Assembly (NCBI GenBank): GCA_965213775.1
Contig: CBDCAC010000001.1
Location: 248,001-312,000 of the forward strand
Length of the DNA stretch: 64,000 nt
DNA from: Lichenicoccus sp965213775
Lineage (GTDB): Bacteria; Pseudomonadota; Alphaproteobacteria; Acetobacterales; Acetobacteraceae
Direction: 5' to 3'
The notes under the pieces are model-generated. The model ran no database searches. It was not told where the DNA came from and worked only from the letters and a program-made list of their open reading frames with translations. The position numbers were made by a program, and so were the translations under genes. Below, in pieces: positions 9,149 to 17,975 of this stretch; position 1 is the stretch's first letter; each line of letters opens with the position of its first letter.

Positions 9149-10564
9149 TTAGATCCTGGTGGGTCGCCGCGTCGCCGCGCCCCCGCGGCTGCCCTGCAGG
9201 CTCGGCTGCGCGCGCCGCCCGGACAGGCGCAGCAGGCTGATGCAGGCGGCGATCACGGCCAGCGCGCTGCCGGCGAGCAGATCGACGGTCTCGGCATCGC
9301 CGGGCAGCAGGCGGAACGTCGTGGCCGCCGCGGTGGCGCCCCCGGTCAGGCCGATCAGCCGCGCGGTCGCGAGCATGCCGCCCGCCGCACCCGCGCGCCG
9401 GCGCGGCGCGGCGGACAGCAGGGTGCGGTTGTTCGGCGACTGGAAGCAGCCGAAGCCCAGCCCGCACAGCGCCATCCGCCAGACGATGTCGGCGGTGGAG
9501 GCGTGCGCCGGCAGCAGGGCCAGCAGGGCGAGGCCGGCCGCCAGCAGCGCGAGCCCGGCGCCGCCCAGCAGTGCTGCCGGGATATGGTCCGACAGCCGTC
9601 CGGCGAACGGCGAGGCCAGACCGACCGCCACCGGCCAGGGCGTCATCAGCAGGCCGGTCTGCACCTGGCCGCGGTGCAGCACCGCCTCGAAGTAGAAGGG
9701 CAGCGCCAGGAAGGCGAGCATGTAGGCGGCGAAGGAGCAGATCGATGCCGCCACCGACAGGGCGAAGATCGGTATCCGCAGCAGGTCGACGGGGATCAGC
9801 GGCTGCGTCGATCGGGCGGCACGTCGAACCAGGACGAACCCCGCCGCGAGCGCCAGGGCGATCTCGATCGCCGCCGGCCCGGCATCGTGCCGGCCGCGGG
9901 TGAAGCGGTCCGCGCCGATGAACAGCAGGCCGAACATCAGGGCGGTCAGCCCGGCGCTGATCCAGTCGAACTGCCGCGCCGACCGCTCCGAGCTCGGCAG
10001 CGCGCGCGAGGCCAGCACGACGTTGACGATGCCGATCGGCACGTTGACCGCGAACAGCCACTGCCACGAGCCCACCGCCAGGATGGCGGAGGCGACGCTG
10101 GGCCCGAGTGCGGCGGCGATCGACACCACCAGGGCGTTCAGCCCCACCCCGCGGCCCAGCGAGGCCTGCGGATAGGTGTAGCGCACCAGCGCGCCGTTGA
10201 CGCTCATGATCCCCGCCGCACCCAGCCCCTGGACCAGCCGCGCGATCACCAGCGCGGCGAGGCTGTGCGACAGGGCGCAGGCCAGCGAGCTCGTGGTGAA
10301 CACCAGCAGCCCGACCTGGTAGACCCGCCGGTAGCCGACCCGCTCGCCCAGTGACGCCAGCGGCAGCAGGGTGACCACGATCGCGAGCTGGTAGGCGTTG
10401 ATGACCCAGATCGCCGAGGCGGGCGTCGCATGAAGCTGACGGGCGATGCTGGGCAGCGCGATGTTGGCCACCGCGGAGTCGAGCACGGCCACGGTGATGC
10501 CGATCGCGATCGCCAGCATGGACCAGTAGCGCTGCGGCGTCGGCAGACCGTCGGGATACGTCAT
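9149..10564 (-). CDS. DHA2-family MFS drug/solute exporter
   Basis: 471-residue inner-membrane transporter with about 13-14 hydrophobic segments, typical of the DHA2 (14-TM) drug:proton antiporter branch. N-terminal ITVAVLDSAVANIALPSI matches DHA2 motif D1 (LD.T.VN.ALP). VINAYQLA in TM2, the GERVGYRRVYQ motif A after TM2, and ARLVQGLGAAGIMSVNGAL (motif C region) are all visible. I chose ATG 10564 rather than a longer start because the first 24 residues of the longer form are Pro/Arg-rich and unlike the family. Substrate unknown. It is divergent from the MAPEG gene with a 107-bp gap. Confidence 0.9.
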   Translation of the reverse strand: MTYPDGLPTPQRYWSMLAIAIGITVAVLDSAVANIALPSIARQLHATPASAIWVINAYQLAIVVTLLPLASLGERVGYRRVYQVGLLVFTTSSLACALSHSLAALVIARLVQGLGAAGIMSVNGALVRYTYPQASLGRGVGLNALVVSIAAALGPSVASAILAVGSWQWLFAVNVPIGIVNVVLASRALPSSERSARQFDWISAGLTALMFGLLFIGADRFTRGRHDAGPAAIEIALALAAGFVLVRRAARSTQPLIPVDLLRIPIFALSVAASICSFAAYMLAFLALPFYFEAVLHRGQVQTGLLMTPWPVAVGLASPFAGRLSDHIPAALLGGAGLALLAAGLALLALLPAHASTADIVWRMALCGLGFGCFQSPNNRTLLSAAPRRRAGAAGGMLATARLIGLTGGATAAATTFRLLPGDAETVDLLAGSALAVIAACISLLRLSGRRAQPSLQGSRGGAATRRPTRI

Positions 10565-10671
10565 CGCGGCCAGGATCGGCCCGGGCGGTGCGGTCGGACA
10601 AGGGGCCGGCGGCATTTGCCTACGCCGGCACGGCATGCATAGCTCGCTTCATCACGCAGGAGCCGCACGCG

Positions 10672-11061
10672 ATGACCACCGCCTTGCTCTATCTCGCCTG
10701 GACGCTGGTGCTCGCGGTGGGACAGATCGTCGTCGCATCGGCGGCGAAACGTCGCCAGGACGGCATGAAGTGGGCCTCGGGCAACCGCGACGTCGACCAT
10801 CCGGGCTATACCGGCCTCGCCGCCCGCATGGTCCGGGCGCAGGCGAACCTCCACGAGACGCTGCCGCTGTTCATCGGCGCGATCCTGCTGGCGCATGCCT
10901 GCGGCCGGGACAGCCCGCTCACCGCGTGGGGTGCGGGGCTGTATTTCTGGGCGCGGCTCGCCTACATCCCGCTCTACGCCTACGGCCTGGCGCCGTGGCG
11001 GACGCTGGCCTGGGGCGTCGCGATGCTCGGCCTGGCGCTGGTGCTGATCAGCCTGGCCTGA
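10672..11061 (+). CDS. MAPEG-family membrane protein
   Basis: 129-residue membrane protein of the MAPEG superfamily (membrane-associated proteins in eicosanoid and glutathione metabolism; YecN/GST-like bacterial branch). Four predicted membrane helices are visible. The conserved pattern RMVRAQANLHETLPLFIGAILLAH (R.. N..E..P) and the later YFWARLAYIPLYAYGL match the family. A GCAGGAG ribosome site lies about 8 bp upstream of the ATG. A detoxification role is possible given the nearby GST gene, but that is inference. Confidence 0.88.
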   Translation: MTTALLYLAWTLVLAVGQIVVASAAKRRQDGMKWASGNRDVDHPGYTGLAARMVRAQANLHETLPLFIGAILLAHACGRDSPLTAWGAGLYFWARLAYIPLYAYGLAPWRTLAWGVAMLGLALVLISLA

Positions 11062-11163
11062 GTGCGCCGGATGGGCGTCGGGCGGGCGGCGACCGCCAAA
11101 TGCCCTGATTTCGCCGCTTTGCGGCCCCGCTTTCCGCCATCAAGTGACGCGCAGACTGCCGCC

Positions 11164-11523
11164 ATGCAATCCGCCTCCGCCTACCGCCTCGCCCTGCACG
11201 CGCTGCGCACGCTGATCGAGACCGCCAGCCTGATGTGGCTGCTGGCGCTGTCTTTGGCGCTGCTCGGCTGGGTCGTGTGGATCGCGGTGCATTATCCCGC
11301 CCACGTCCGCGCGGCGATGCGCCGGCCGGCGGATGCGCGCGGGATCGCCGCACGCGGCGTTCGAGCGCGCCCGCACAGGGCCGGCGCCTCGAGCCCCGGC
11401 GGCTCGAGGATGCAGCCCAGGCCGCGCCGGTCTAGCTACGAGCGGGGCCGGACGCCGGAGCCCGCTGCCCAAACAGGACCTTGCGCTCCTCCTCGGTCCG
11501 GATCCCGCCCTGGCCAGGATTGA
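11164..11523 (+). CDS. Possible small single-pass membrane protein, unknown
   Basis: Open frame of 119 residues with one clear membrane segment (about residues 22-42, LMWLLALSLALLGWVVWIAV) near the N-terminus and a basic, low-complexity C-terminus. The last 92 bp overlap the convergent GST gene, so the true protein may be shorter or the frame may be chance. No family recognised. Confidence 0.35.
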   Translation: MQSASAYRLALHALRTLIETASLMWLLALSLALLGWVVWIAVHYPAHVRAAMRRPADARGIAARGVRARPHRAGASSPGGSRMQPRPRRSSYERGRTPEPAAQTGPCAPPRSGSRPGQD

Positions 11524-12145
11524 CCGACTGCACCAGATCGTAGGCGCGTGACGTCGCCGGACGCGCCTTGATCGCCGCGTGCCATCGCGCGAGGTGCGGG
11601 AACTCGCTGAGGTCCTGCCCCTGCGCCTGCGGCACGATCCACGGGTAGCTGGCGATGTCGGCGATCGAGTAGTTCTCGCCGGCGACGAAGCCGCGGTCCG
11701 CGAGCCGCCGGTTCAGCACGCCGTAGAGGCGGTGGGTCTCGTTGCCGTAGCGCTCGATCGCGTAGTCGATCTTCTCGGGCGCGTAGTTGCGGAAATGATG
11801 GTTCTGGCCGGCCATCGGACCGAGGCCGCCCATCTGCCAGAACAGCCACTGCAGCGTCTCCATCCGGCCGCGCAGGTCGGAGGCGATCAGGGCGCCGGCC
11901 TTGTCGGCGAGGTAGAGCAGGATGGCGCCGGACTCGAACAGCGCGATCGGCGCCCCGGCCTCGGCGGGATCATGGTCGACGATGGCGGGGATGCGGTTGT
12001 TGGGCGCGATCGCCAGGAAGTCCGGGGCGAACTGCTCGCCCTTGCCGATATTGATCGGGTGGATCCGGTACTCGAGCCCGATCTCCTCCAGCAGCATGGT
12101 CACCTTGTGACCGTTGGGCGTGGTCCAGTAGTACAGGTCGATCAT
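11432..12145 (-). CDS. yfcG: YfcG-like glutathione S-transferase / disulfide-bond oxidoreductase
   Basis: 237-residue cytosolic enzyme of the Nu/YfcG class, which uses glutathione to reduce disulfides or peroxides. It follows E. coli YfcG closely: MIDLYYWTTPNGHKVTMLLEE, LGKG-like INIGKGEQF, IAPNNRIPAIVDHDP, LFESGAILLYLADK, TLQWLFWQMGGLGPMAGQNHHF and the C-terminal NYSIADIASYPW. The Thr-Pro-Asn near residue 9 is the active-site neighbourhood of this class, which lacks the usual Tyr/Ser. It is divergent from an ArsR regulator, with a 23-bp palindrome between them. Confidence 0.93.
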   Translation of the reverse strand: MIDLYYWTTPNGHKVTMLLEEIGLEYRIHPINIGKGEQFAPDFLAIAPNNRIPAIVDHDPAEAGAPIALFESGAILLYLADKAGALIASDLRGRMETLQWLFWQMGGLGPMAGQNHHFRNYAPEKIDYAIERYGNETHRLYGVLNRRLADRGFVAGENYSIADIASYPWIVPQAQGQDLSEFPHLARWHAAIKARPATSRAYDLVQSVNPGQGGIRTEEERKVLFGQRAPASGPARS

Positions 12146-12216
12146 GCGTGCCTCCTCGCGGATCCGGCCCCGGGGCAGGTGAGGCCGCAGGCGATATGCG
12201 CCGGACTGCAGCGGAC

Positions 12217-12239
12217 TGCAAGAGTTCCGAACTCTTGCA
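12217..12239. promoter_or_regulatory. Perfect inverted repeat, probable operator of the ArsR regulator
   Basis: Arms TGCAAGAGTT and AACTCTTGCA separated by CCG form a perfect 10-bp inverted repeat. It lies between the divergent GST (start 12145) and ArsR (start 12271) genes. Dimeric winged-helix repressors bind such sites, so autoregulation and control of the GST are inferred. It is not followed by a T-run on either strand, which argues against a terminator. Confidence 0.65.
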
Positions 12240-12270
12240 CTTTGCGCGTCGCGGCGCGATGCTGCGCCGC

Positions 12271-12627
12271 ATGAGACCCCTGCTGCACCCTCCGCTCGAG
12301 GCGATCACCCTGCACGGCGTGCTGCACGCCCTCGCCGACCCGGCCCGGCTCGAGCTGTTCCGCAGGCTGTGCGTCGGGCAGGCGGAGGCCGTGAGCTGCG
12401 TGCGGTGCGCGCCGCCGGCGATGCCGAAATCCAGCCTGTCGCGCCACTTCCAGGTCCTGCGCGAAGCGGGGCTGGTGCGTTCGCAGCGCCACGGCGCCGA
12501 GATGGTCAACATGTCGCGCCGGCCGGAGCTCGACCAGCACTTCCCCAACCTGCTCGCCGCGATCCTCGCGGCGGCGCCGGAGCATCCCGGCAGGCCCCTG
12601 CCGACGGCGATCGAGGCCCGACCATGA
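12271..12627 (+). CDS. ArsR-family winged-helix transcriptional regulator
   Basis: 118 residues with a single winged helix-turn-helix: LHGVLHALADPARLELFRRL (helices 1-2), SSLSRHFQVLREAGLVRSQRHG (recognition helix and start of the wing) and MVNMSRRPELDQHFP. The start at ATG 12271 matches the usual beginning of the family; longer starts run through the operator palindrome and are unlikely. Two Cys (SCVRC) sit between helices 2 and 3, but no clear metal-site signature is present. It overlaps the downstream monooxygenase by ATGA, so the two are probably co-transcribed. Confidence 0.85.
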   Translation: MRPLLHPPLEAITLHGVLHALADPARLELFRRLCVGQAEAVSCVRCAPPAMPKSSLSRHFQVLREAGLVRSQRHGAEMVNMSRRPELDQHFPNLLAAILAAAPEHPGRPLPTAIEARP

Positions 12628-13979
12628 GCGCCGCCCCCCTGCCACGGCGGCGGCTGCGTCTGGGCGCCTTCATGCGCCCGGTCAGCATCCATACCGGCGC
12701 CTGGCGCTTCCCCGGCGCCTCGCCGGACGCGAACTTCAGCTTCGCGCAATTGAAGGGCTTCATACGCACCCTCGAGCGGGGCCGGTTCGACGCCTTCTTC
12801 ATGGCCGACCACCTGGCGGTGCTGAACATGCCGCTGGCGGCGCTGCGTCGCAGCCACACCGTCACCTCGTTCGAGCCGTTCACCCTGCTGTCGGCGCTGG
12901 CGGCCGTGACCGAGCGGATTGGCCTGGTCGCCACCGCCTCGACCACCTTCGATGCGCCCTACCACGTCGCGCGCCGCTTCGCCTCGCTGGACCATATCAG
13001 CGACGGCCGCGCCGGCTGGAACATCGTCACCACGGCCAATCCGGACGCGGCGCTGAATTTCGGCTACGACGACGAGATCGACCACGACGCGCGCTACCGG
13101 CGCGCCCGCGAGTTCTACGACGTGGTCACCGGGCTGTGGGACAGCTTCGCCGACGACGCCTTCGTGCGCGACGTCGAGAGCGGGCTGTTCTTCGACCCGG
13201 CCAGGATGCACGTGCTGGATCACCACGGGCCGCACCTGCGGGTGCGCGGGCCGCTCAACATCGCGCGCCCGGTGCAGGGCTGGCCGGTGGTCGTGCAGGC
13301 CGGATCCTCCGAGGCCGGACGACAGCTCGCCGCCGAGACCGCAGAGGTGGTGTTCTCCGCTGAACCCGATCTCGCCGCCGGGCAGCGCTTCTACGCCGAC
13401 GTCAAGGCGCGCATGCAGCGGCTCGGACGCGATCCCGACCACATGAAGATCCTGCCCGCCGCCTTCGTGGTGGTCGGCGACAGCCTCGATCAGGCCGAGG
13501 AGCGGCGGGCGCAGCTCGACGCCCTGGTGCACTACGACAGCGGCATCGCCTCGCTGTCGAGCGCGCTGGGCCACGACGTCTCCGGCTGCGATCCGGACGG
13601 CCCGCTGCCGGAGATCCCGCAGACCAACGCCAGCAAGAGCGCGCGGGCGCGCATCCTCGATCTGGCGCGCACCCGCGGGCTCACCATCCGCCAGCTCGCG
13701 CAGAAGGTCGGCAGCTATTCCGGCCTCGCCTTCGTCGGCACGCCGTCCCGCATCGCCGACGAGATGGAAGCCTGGCTCGACGGACGCGGCTCCGACGGCT
13801 TCAACATCATGTTCCCATGGCTGCCGGGCGGCCTCGACGACTTCGTGGGCCGGGTGGTGCCGGAGCTGCAGCGCCGCGGCCTGTTCAGGCGCGAGTACGA
13901 AGGCACCACCTTGCGCGAGAACCTGGGGCTGCCGCGCCCGGGCAACCGCTTCTTCGAGTGCCGCGGCGGAGGCGGCTGA
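12624..13979 (+). CDS. LLM-class flavin-dependent monooxygenase (NtaA/SnaA/DszA/SoxA family)
   Basis: 451-residue FMNH2-dependent monooxygenase of the bacterial luciferase-like superfamily. The NtaA/DszA branch is indicated by WRFPGASPDAN near the start, FDAFFMADHLA, FEPFTLLSALAAVTERIGLVATASTTFDAPYHVARRFASLDHISDGRAGWNIVT, and the C-terminal DGFNIMFPWLPGG. The phosphate-binding and substrate regions are intact. Such enzymes need a separate flavin reductase; the one at 44088 could serve but is 30 kb away. It is coupled to the ArsR gene by a 4-bp overlap. Substrate unknown (sulfonates, nitrilotriacetate-like or aromatic sulfones are typical). Confidence 0.92.
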   Translation: MSAAPLPRRRLRLGAFMRPVSIHTGAWRFPGASPDANFSFAQLKGFIRTLERGRFDAFFMADHLAVLNMPLAALRRSHTVTSFEPFTLLSALAAVTERIGLVATASTTFDAPYHVARRFASLDHISDGRAGWNIVTTANPDAALNFGYDDEIDHDARYRRAREFYDVVTGLWDSFADDAFVRDVESGLFFDPARMHVLDHHGPHLRVRGPLNIARPVQGWPVVVQAGSSEAGRQLAAETAEVVFSAEPDLAAGQRFYADVKARMQRLGRDPDHMKILPAAFVVVGDSLDQAEERRAQLDALVHYDSGIASLSSALGHDVSGCDPDGPLPEIPQTNASKSARARILDLARTRGLTIRQLAQKVGSYSGLAFVGTPSRIADEMEAWLDGRGSDGFNIMFPWLPGGLDDFVGRVVPELQRRGLFRREYEGTTLRENLGLPRPGNRFFECRGGGG

Positions 13980-14047
13980 TCCGGCCGGCGGCAGGCATTG
14001 CCGGGATCGCTCTTGCCGGCCGGCCGCGCGCCGGCCACCTGCAGGGA

Positions 14048-15316
14048 ATGCACGTCCCGCCCCTGCTCGCCCTGCTGCTGGTCGCCTCGCTCGCCGAGAC
14101 CCTGCTGTCGCTGTGGCTGTCGCGCCGTCACATCGCACACGTGCGCCGCCACCGCGACGCCACACCGCCGGATTTCGCCGCCGCGGTCAGCCCGCAGGAG
14201 CACCGTCGCGCGGCGGACTACACGGTGGCGCGCGAGCGGCTCGCCATGCTGCGGGCGCTCTGGCATTGGGGGATCGGCGTCGCCTGGCTGCTCGGCGGCT
14301 TCGACCTGCTCTACGGCGCCGTCGCGACGCTGATCCCGCCCTCGCTCGGCCGCAGCACCGCCTTCGTGCTGGCGAGCGGCGCGATCGGCATCGCGCTGTC
14401 GCTGCCGTTCTCGCTCTACGCGACCTTCGCCGTCGAGCAGAGGTTCGGCTTCAACCGCACCAGCCCCGGCCTGTTCGCGCGCGACCGGCTGAAGAGCTGG
14501 GGGTTCTCGCTGCTGCTCGCGGTGCCGCTGCTGCTGGGCTGCTTCTGGCTGATGCGCGACGCGACGGGCTGGTGGTGGCTCTATGTCTGGCTCGGCCTGG
14601 TGGTGCTGATGCTGTCGGCACCGGCGGTCTATGTCCGGCTGATCGCACCGCGCTTCAACCGCTTCACGCCGCTGCCCGACGGTGAGCTGAAGCGCACCAT
14701 CCTCGCCCTGATGCAGGCGTGCGGCTTCCGCGCCTCGGCGCTCTTCACCATGGACGCGTCGCGGCGCTCGTCGCACGGCAACGCGTACTTCATCGGCTTC
14801 GGCCGCACCAAGCGGATCGTGCTGTTCGACACGCTGGTCGAGGGCAGCCCGCTCGAGGAGGTGCGCGCCATCGTCGCCCACGAGCTGGGCCATTTCCGTC
14901 ACGGCCACGTGCTGTCCGGCCTGCTGCGTTCGGCGGCGATGCTGTTCCTGGTCCTCGCCGCCTTCGGCTGGCTCGCCCATCAGCCCTGGCTGCTGGGATC
15001 GCTCGGCATCCGTCACGCCGACCCGGCACTCTCGCTGGTCGCCTGCATGCTGTGCTGGTCGCTGCTGGGACCGTTCGTGGGCGTGATCGGCAACTGGACC
15101 TCGCGCCGGCACGAGTTCCAGGCCGACGAGTTCGCCCGCACCCAGGCCGGCGCCGATCCGATGGTCTCCGCCCTGGTGCGGCTGAGCCGGGAGAACGCCA
15201 GCACGCTGACGCCGGATCCGCTCTACGCGCTCTACCACTACTCGCATCCGCCGGTGCCGGTGCGCGTCGACCGGCTGCGACGATCGCAGCGCCGGCTGGT
15301 ACGGGGGGTCGGTTGA
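14048..15316 (+). CDS. M48-family zinc metalloprotease, Ste24/CAAX protease 1-like
   Basis: 422-residue multi-pass membrane protease. The zinc motif HELGH is at residues 278-282 and the third ligand is in HEFQADEFA (about 355-363). The N-terminal part has several hydrophobic helices and the Ste24-like FAVEQRFGFNRTSPGLFARDRLKSW motif, plus LPDGELKRTILALMQACGF and SSHGNAYFIGFGRTKRIVLFDTL. The C-terminal YHYSHPPVPVRVDRL matches the family end. Bacterial homologues are thought to cleave membrane or misfolded proteins rather than prenylated ones. No operon partner is obvious. Confidence 0.95.
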   Translation: MHVPPLLALLLVASLAETLLSLWLSRRHIAHVRRHRDATPPDFAAAVSPQEHRRAADYTVARERLAMLRALWHWGIGVAWLLGGFDLLYGAVATLIPPSLGRSTAFVLASGAIGIALSLPFSLYATFAVEQRFGFNRTSPGLFARDRLKSWGFSLLLAVPLLLGCFWLMRDATGWWWLYVWLGLVVLMLSAPAVYVRLIAPRFNRFTPLPDGELKRTILALMQACGFRASALFTMDASRRSSHGNAYFIGFGRTKRIVLFDTLVEGSPLEEVRAIVAHELGHFRHGHVLSGLLRSAAMLFLVLAAFGWLAHQPWLLGSLGIRHADPALSLVACMLCWSLLGPFVGVIGNWTSRRHEFQADEFARTQAGADPMVSALVRLSRENASTLTPDPLYALYHYSHPPVPVRVDRLRRSQRRLVRGVG

Positions 15317-15419
15317 AGGGGCGGGCGATCAGTCACGATCCGTTCCGCGCGAGGACGGTGCGTGAACCGATCCTTCGGGTGGCGCTTGTGGTCGCATGGG
15401 CAGGCGGAAGGATTTGAGC

Positions 15420-16574
15420 ATGGGCAAGGTCGTGGTGGTGACCGGCGGCACGGCCGGGATCGGCAGGGCGACGGCGCTCGCCTTTGCCGCCGAAGGCTGG
15501 TCGATCGGCCTGATCGCCCGCGACGCGGCTCGGCTGCGCGCCACCGAGGAGGAGCTGAGCGGCCTCGGCGGCATCGCGCTCGGGATCGCGGCCGACGTCG
15601 CCGACGCCGAGGCGATGGAGGCCGCAGCGATACAGTTCGAGCGCGAGCTCGGGCCGATCGAGGCCTGGGTGAACAACGCGATGGCGACCGTGATCAGTCC
15701 CGCGCCCGGCATCACGCCCGAGGAGTATCGACGCGTCACCGAGGTGACCTATCTCGGCCAGGTCTACGGCACGCTCGCGGCACTGCGGCAGATGAGCCCG
15801 CGCCGGCGCGGCACGATCATCCAGGTCAGCTCAGGGCTCGGCATCCGCTCGGCACCGCTGCAATCGGCCTACTGCGGCGCCAAGGCGGCGGTGCGCGGCT
15901 TCACCGACAGCCTGCGCAGCGAGCTGATCCATGACGGGCTGGACGCCATCCAGCTCACCGTCATCTATCTGCCGGCGGTGAACACGCCGCAGTTCGACTG
16001 GGCGCGCAACCATACCGGCCAGCGGCAGAAAGCCCCCGATCCGGTATTCGACCCGCGGCTGTGCGCCGCGGCGATCCTGTTCGCGGCCGGGCATCGTCGG
16101 CGCGAGATCTGGGTCGGCCGCTCCACCGCGCAGATGGCGCTGGGCCAGGCGCTGGCGCCCCGACTGCTCGACCGCGTCGCCGCGTCGGCGTGGGAGGCGC
16201 AGCTCGACGGCGAGGCGCCGCCGGCGCCCGAGGGCAACCTGAACCATCCGGTGCCCGGCGATCCCGGCGTCGACGGCCGCTTCGGCGACAGGGTGAAGCG
16301 CACGCGCAGCGAATTCTGGACCAGCCGCAACCGCGAGGCGTTGCTGGCGGGCCTGCTCGGCGCCGGCGCGCTGGGCGCGGTGACCCTGGCGGCGCCGGCG
16401 GTGATGCTGGCCGGGATGCTGACCCGGCCCAGGATGCGCCGGCGGCTTCCGGTCGCGGCCGCCCGGGTGGCCGCCGGCCTGGTCGGAAGCTCCGTCCCCG
16501 GCATGCTGGCCCGCGCTGCCGCGGCCGCACCTGCCGAGCTTCGTCGCCGGACACGGACCGCCGCCGCGCCATGA
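15420..16574 (+). CDS. Short-chain dehydrogenase/reductase with C-terminal membrane segment
   Basis: 384-residue SDR. The N-terminal Rossmann motif is TGGTAGIG (about residues 8-15) and the catalytic pair is Tyr-x3-Lys in QSAYCGAKAAVRGF. VNNAMATVISP stands in for the usual NNAG. After the about 250-residue catalytic domain comes an extension with a hydrophobic stretch (GLLGAGALGAVTLAAPAVML) that could anchor the enzyme in the membrane. A GGAAGGA ribosome site precedes ATG 15420. Substrate unknown. Confidence 0.9.
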   Translation: MGKVVVVTGGTAGIGRATALAFAAEGWSIGLIARDAARLRATEEELSGLGGIALGIAADVADAEAMEAAAIQFERELGPIEAWVNNAMATVISPAPGITPEEYRRVTEVTYLGQVYGTLAALRQMSPRRRGTIIQVSSGLGIRSAPLQSAYCGAKAAVRGFTDSLRSELIHDGLDAIQLTVIYLPAVNTPQFDWARNHTGQRQKAPDPVFDPRLCAAAILFAAGHRRREIWVGRSTAQMALGQALAPRLLDRVAASAWEAQLDGEAPPAPEGNLNHPVPGDPGVDGRFGDRVKRTRSEFWTSRNREALLAGLLGAGALGAVTLAAPAVMLAGMLTRPRMRRRLPVAAARVAAGLVGSSVPGMLARAAAAAPAELRRRTRTAAAP

Positions 16575-16638
16575 GGCCGTCCTCGCAGCATGAGACGGTT
16601 CCGCCCCAGCGCCGCCTCGCGGATCGTCGGGGAGCGGC

Positions 16639-17781
16639 TCAGGGCGCCCCGGCGGCGTCCTCTCCCGCGGTCGCGGCCGCCAGCCAGTCCACGACGCCGC
16701 ACAACGCCGCCTCGGGGTCCTGCCGGTCGGCGAGCGCGCGGCGATAGAGTTCCAGCTGCCGGTCCGCGCCGGTGCCGTCGGCCGCGATCCGCTGCACCGC
16801 CTGCAACTCCGCCTCGCAGCCCAGTGCCGCGGCGTCCTCCGCCACCAGGCCGGCCAGCGCCCGCAGCTGCTGCGCCAGCGGCACCGCGGCGCAGGCAGCC
16901 TCGTCGATCAGCGTCGCCCGCACCCCGTGGCGCTGCACCCGCCAGAGATTCTCGCTGGCGATGGCGCGCGACGCGCCGGTGAGGCCGGCATGCACCTCCC
17001 GCCTGCGGTCGAGCATGCGCAACACGCAGCGATACAGTGCGGCGATCGCCACCGCGTCCTCGACGCGGACGCAGCTGTCGCAGACCCGCAGCTCCAGGGT
17101 CGGGTAGCGCATCGAGGGCCGCAGCGCCCACCACAGGTAGCTGGCGTCCGGGATCGCGCCTGACCCCGTCATCGCCCGCAGGTAGCGCTCGTAGTCGGCG
17201 GCGTCCATCAGGTCGGGCAGTCCCGAGCGCGGCCACTCCCGGTAGGCCGCCATGCGGTAGGCGGCGAGCCCGGTCGGACGCCGCTCCCAGAACGGCGAGG
17301 AGGCCGACAGCGCCAGGAAAATCGGCACGTACGGCAGCATGCGCCGCATCAGCTCCACCCGGCGCTCCGGCTCCGGCAGCTCGACATGGACGTGCAGCGC
17401 GCAGACCATGTTGCGGGCCGCCAGGATGCCGTACTCCGCGGTCATGCGGTCGTAGCGCTCGCCCTCGCTCTGGGTCTGGTCCGGCCAGCAGGCCAGCGGA
17501 TGGGTGCCGGACGCGAACACCAGCAGCCCGTGCGCGCGCCCGATCCCGGCCAGCTGGGCGCGCAGCGACGACAGATGCTGCCTCGCCGCGCCGGCATCCG
17601 CTCCCGGCGCGGTGCAGACCTCGACCTGGTTCTGCAGCACCTCGCGTCCGGTTCCGGGCAGCCGGCCGCCGGCATCGGCATGGAACGCGCGCGCCGCCGA
17701 CGAGGCGGGCGTGCCGCGCGTGCCGGCGTCGGCGAGAAAATACTCCTCCTCGATGCCGAAACGGTATTCGGTCTGCCCCAT
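16639..17781 (-). CDS. ybdK: YbdK-type carboxylate-amine ligase (glutamate-cysteine ligase family 2)
   Basis: 380-residue cytosolic ATP-dependent ligase of the GCS2 family; YbdK has weak glutamate-cysteine ligase activity. The family start FGIEEEYFLAD is intact, followed by EVLQNQVEVCTAPGAD, ASGTHPLACWPDQ, MVCALHVHVELP, SASSPFWERRPTGLAAYR and TLELRVCDSCVRVEDAVAIAALYRCVL. All active-site regions appear present. It lies 195 bp downstream of the rhodopsin gene in the same direction, with 15-bp tandem repeats in between; co-transcription is possible but not shown. Confidence 0.9.
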   Translation of the reverse strand: MGQTEYRFGIEEEYFLADAGTRGTPASSAARAFHADAGGRLPGTGREVLQNQVEVCTAPGADAGAARQHLSSLRAQLAGIGRAHGLLVFASGTHPLACWPDQTQSEGERYDRMTAEYGILAARNMVCALHVHVELPEPERRVELMRRMLPYVPIFLALSASSPFWERRPTGLAAYRMAAYREWPRSGLPDLMDAADYERYLRAMTGSGAIPDASYLWWALRPSMRYPTLELRVCDSCVRVEDAVAIAALYRCVLRMLDRRREVHAGLTGASRAIASENLWRVQRHGVRATLIDEAACAAVPLAQQLRALAGLVAEDAAALGCEAELQAVQRIAADGTGADRQLELYRRALADRQDPEAALCGVVDWLAAATAGEDAAGAP

Positions 17782-17869
17782 GCGCCCCTCCTCGAGATCC
17801 GCGGACGGATCCGGCCTCCGCCAGCGGCAGCAGGGTCACGACGCGCGGCGACGTCAAGAGCCTGTCGCG

Positions 17870-17929
17870 GCGTCGGCCAGGACAGCGTCGGCCAGGGAAG
17901 CGTCGGCCAGGACAGCGTCGGCCGAAGCG
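17870..17929. repeat. Four tandem 15-bp repeats downstream of the rhodopsin gene
   Basis: Head-to-tail units of the type GCGTCGGCCAGGACA at 17870, 17885, 17900 and 17915; the last is diverged. They lie in the gap between the rhodopsin stop and the YbdK-like start. No function is evident. Confidence 0.9.
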
Positions 17930-17975
17930 GCGAGCGGGCGGCGGCGCGGCAGGGACCGCGCGGCCGCCGCGTGGG

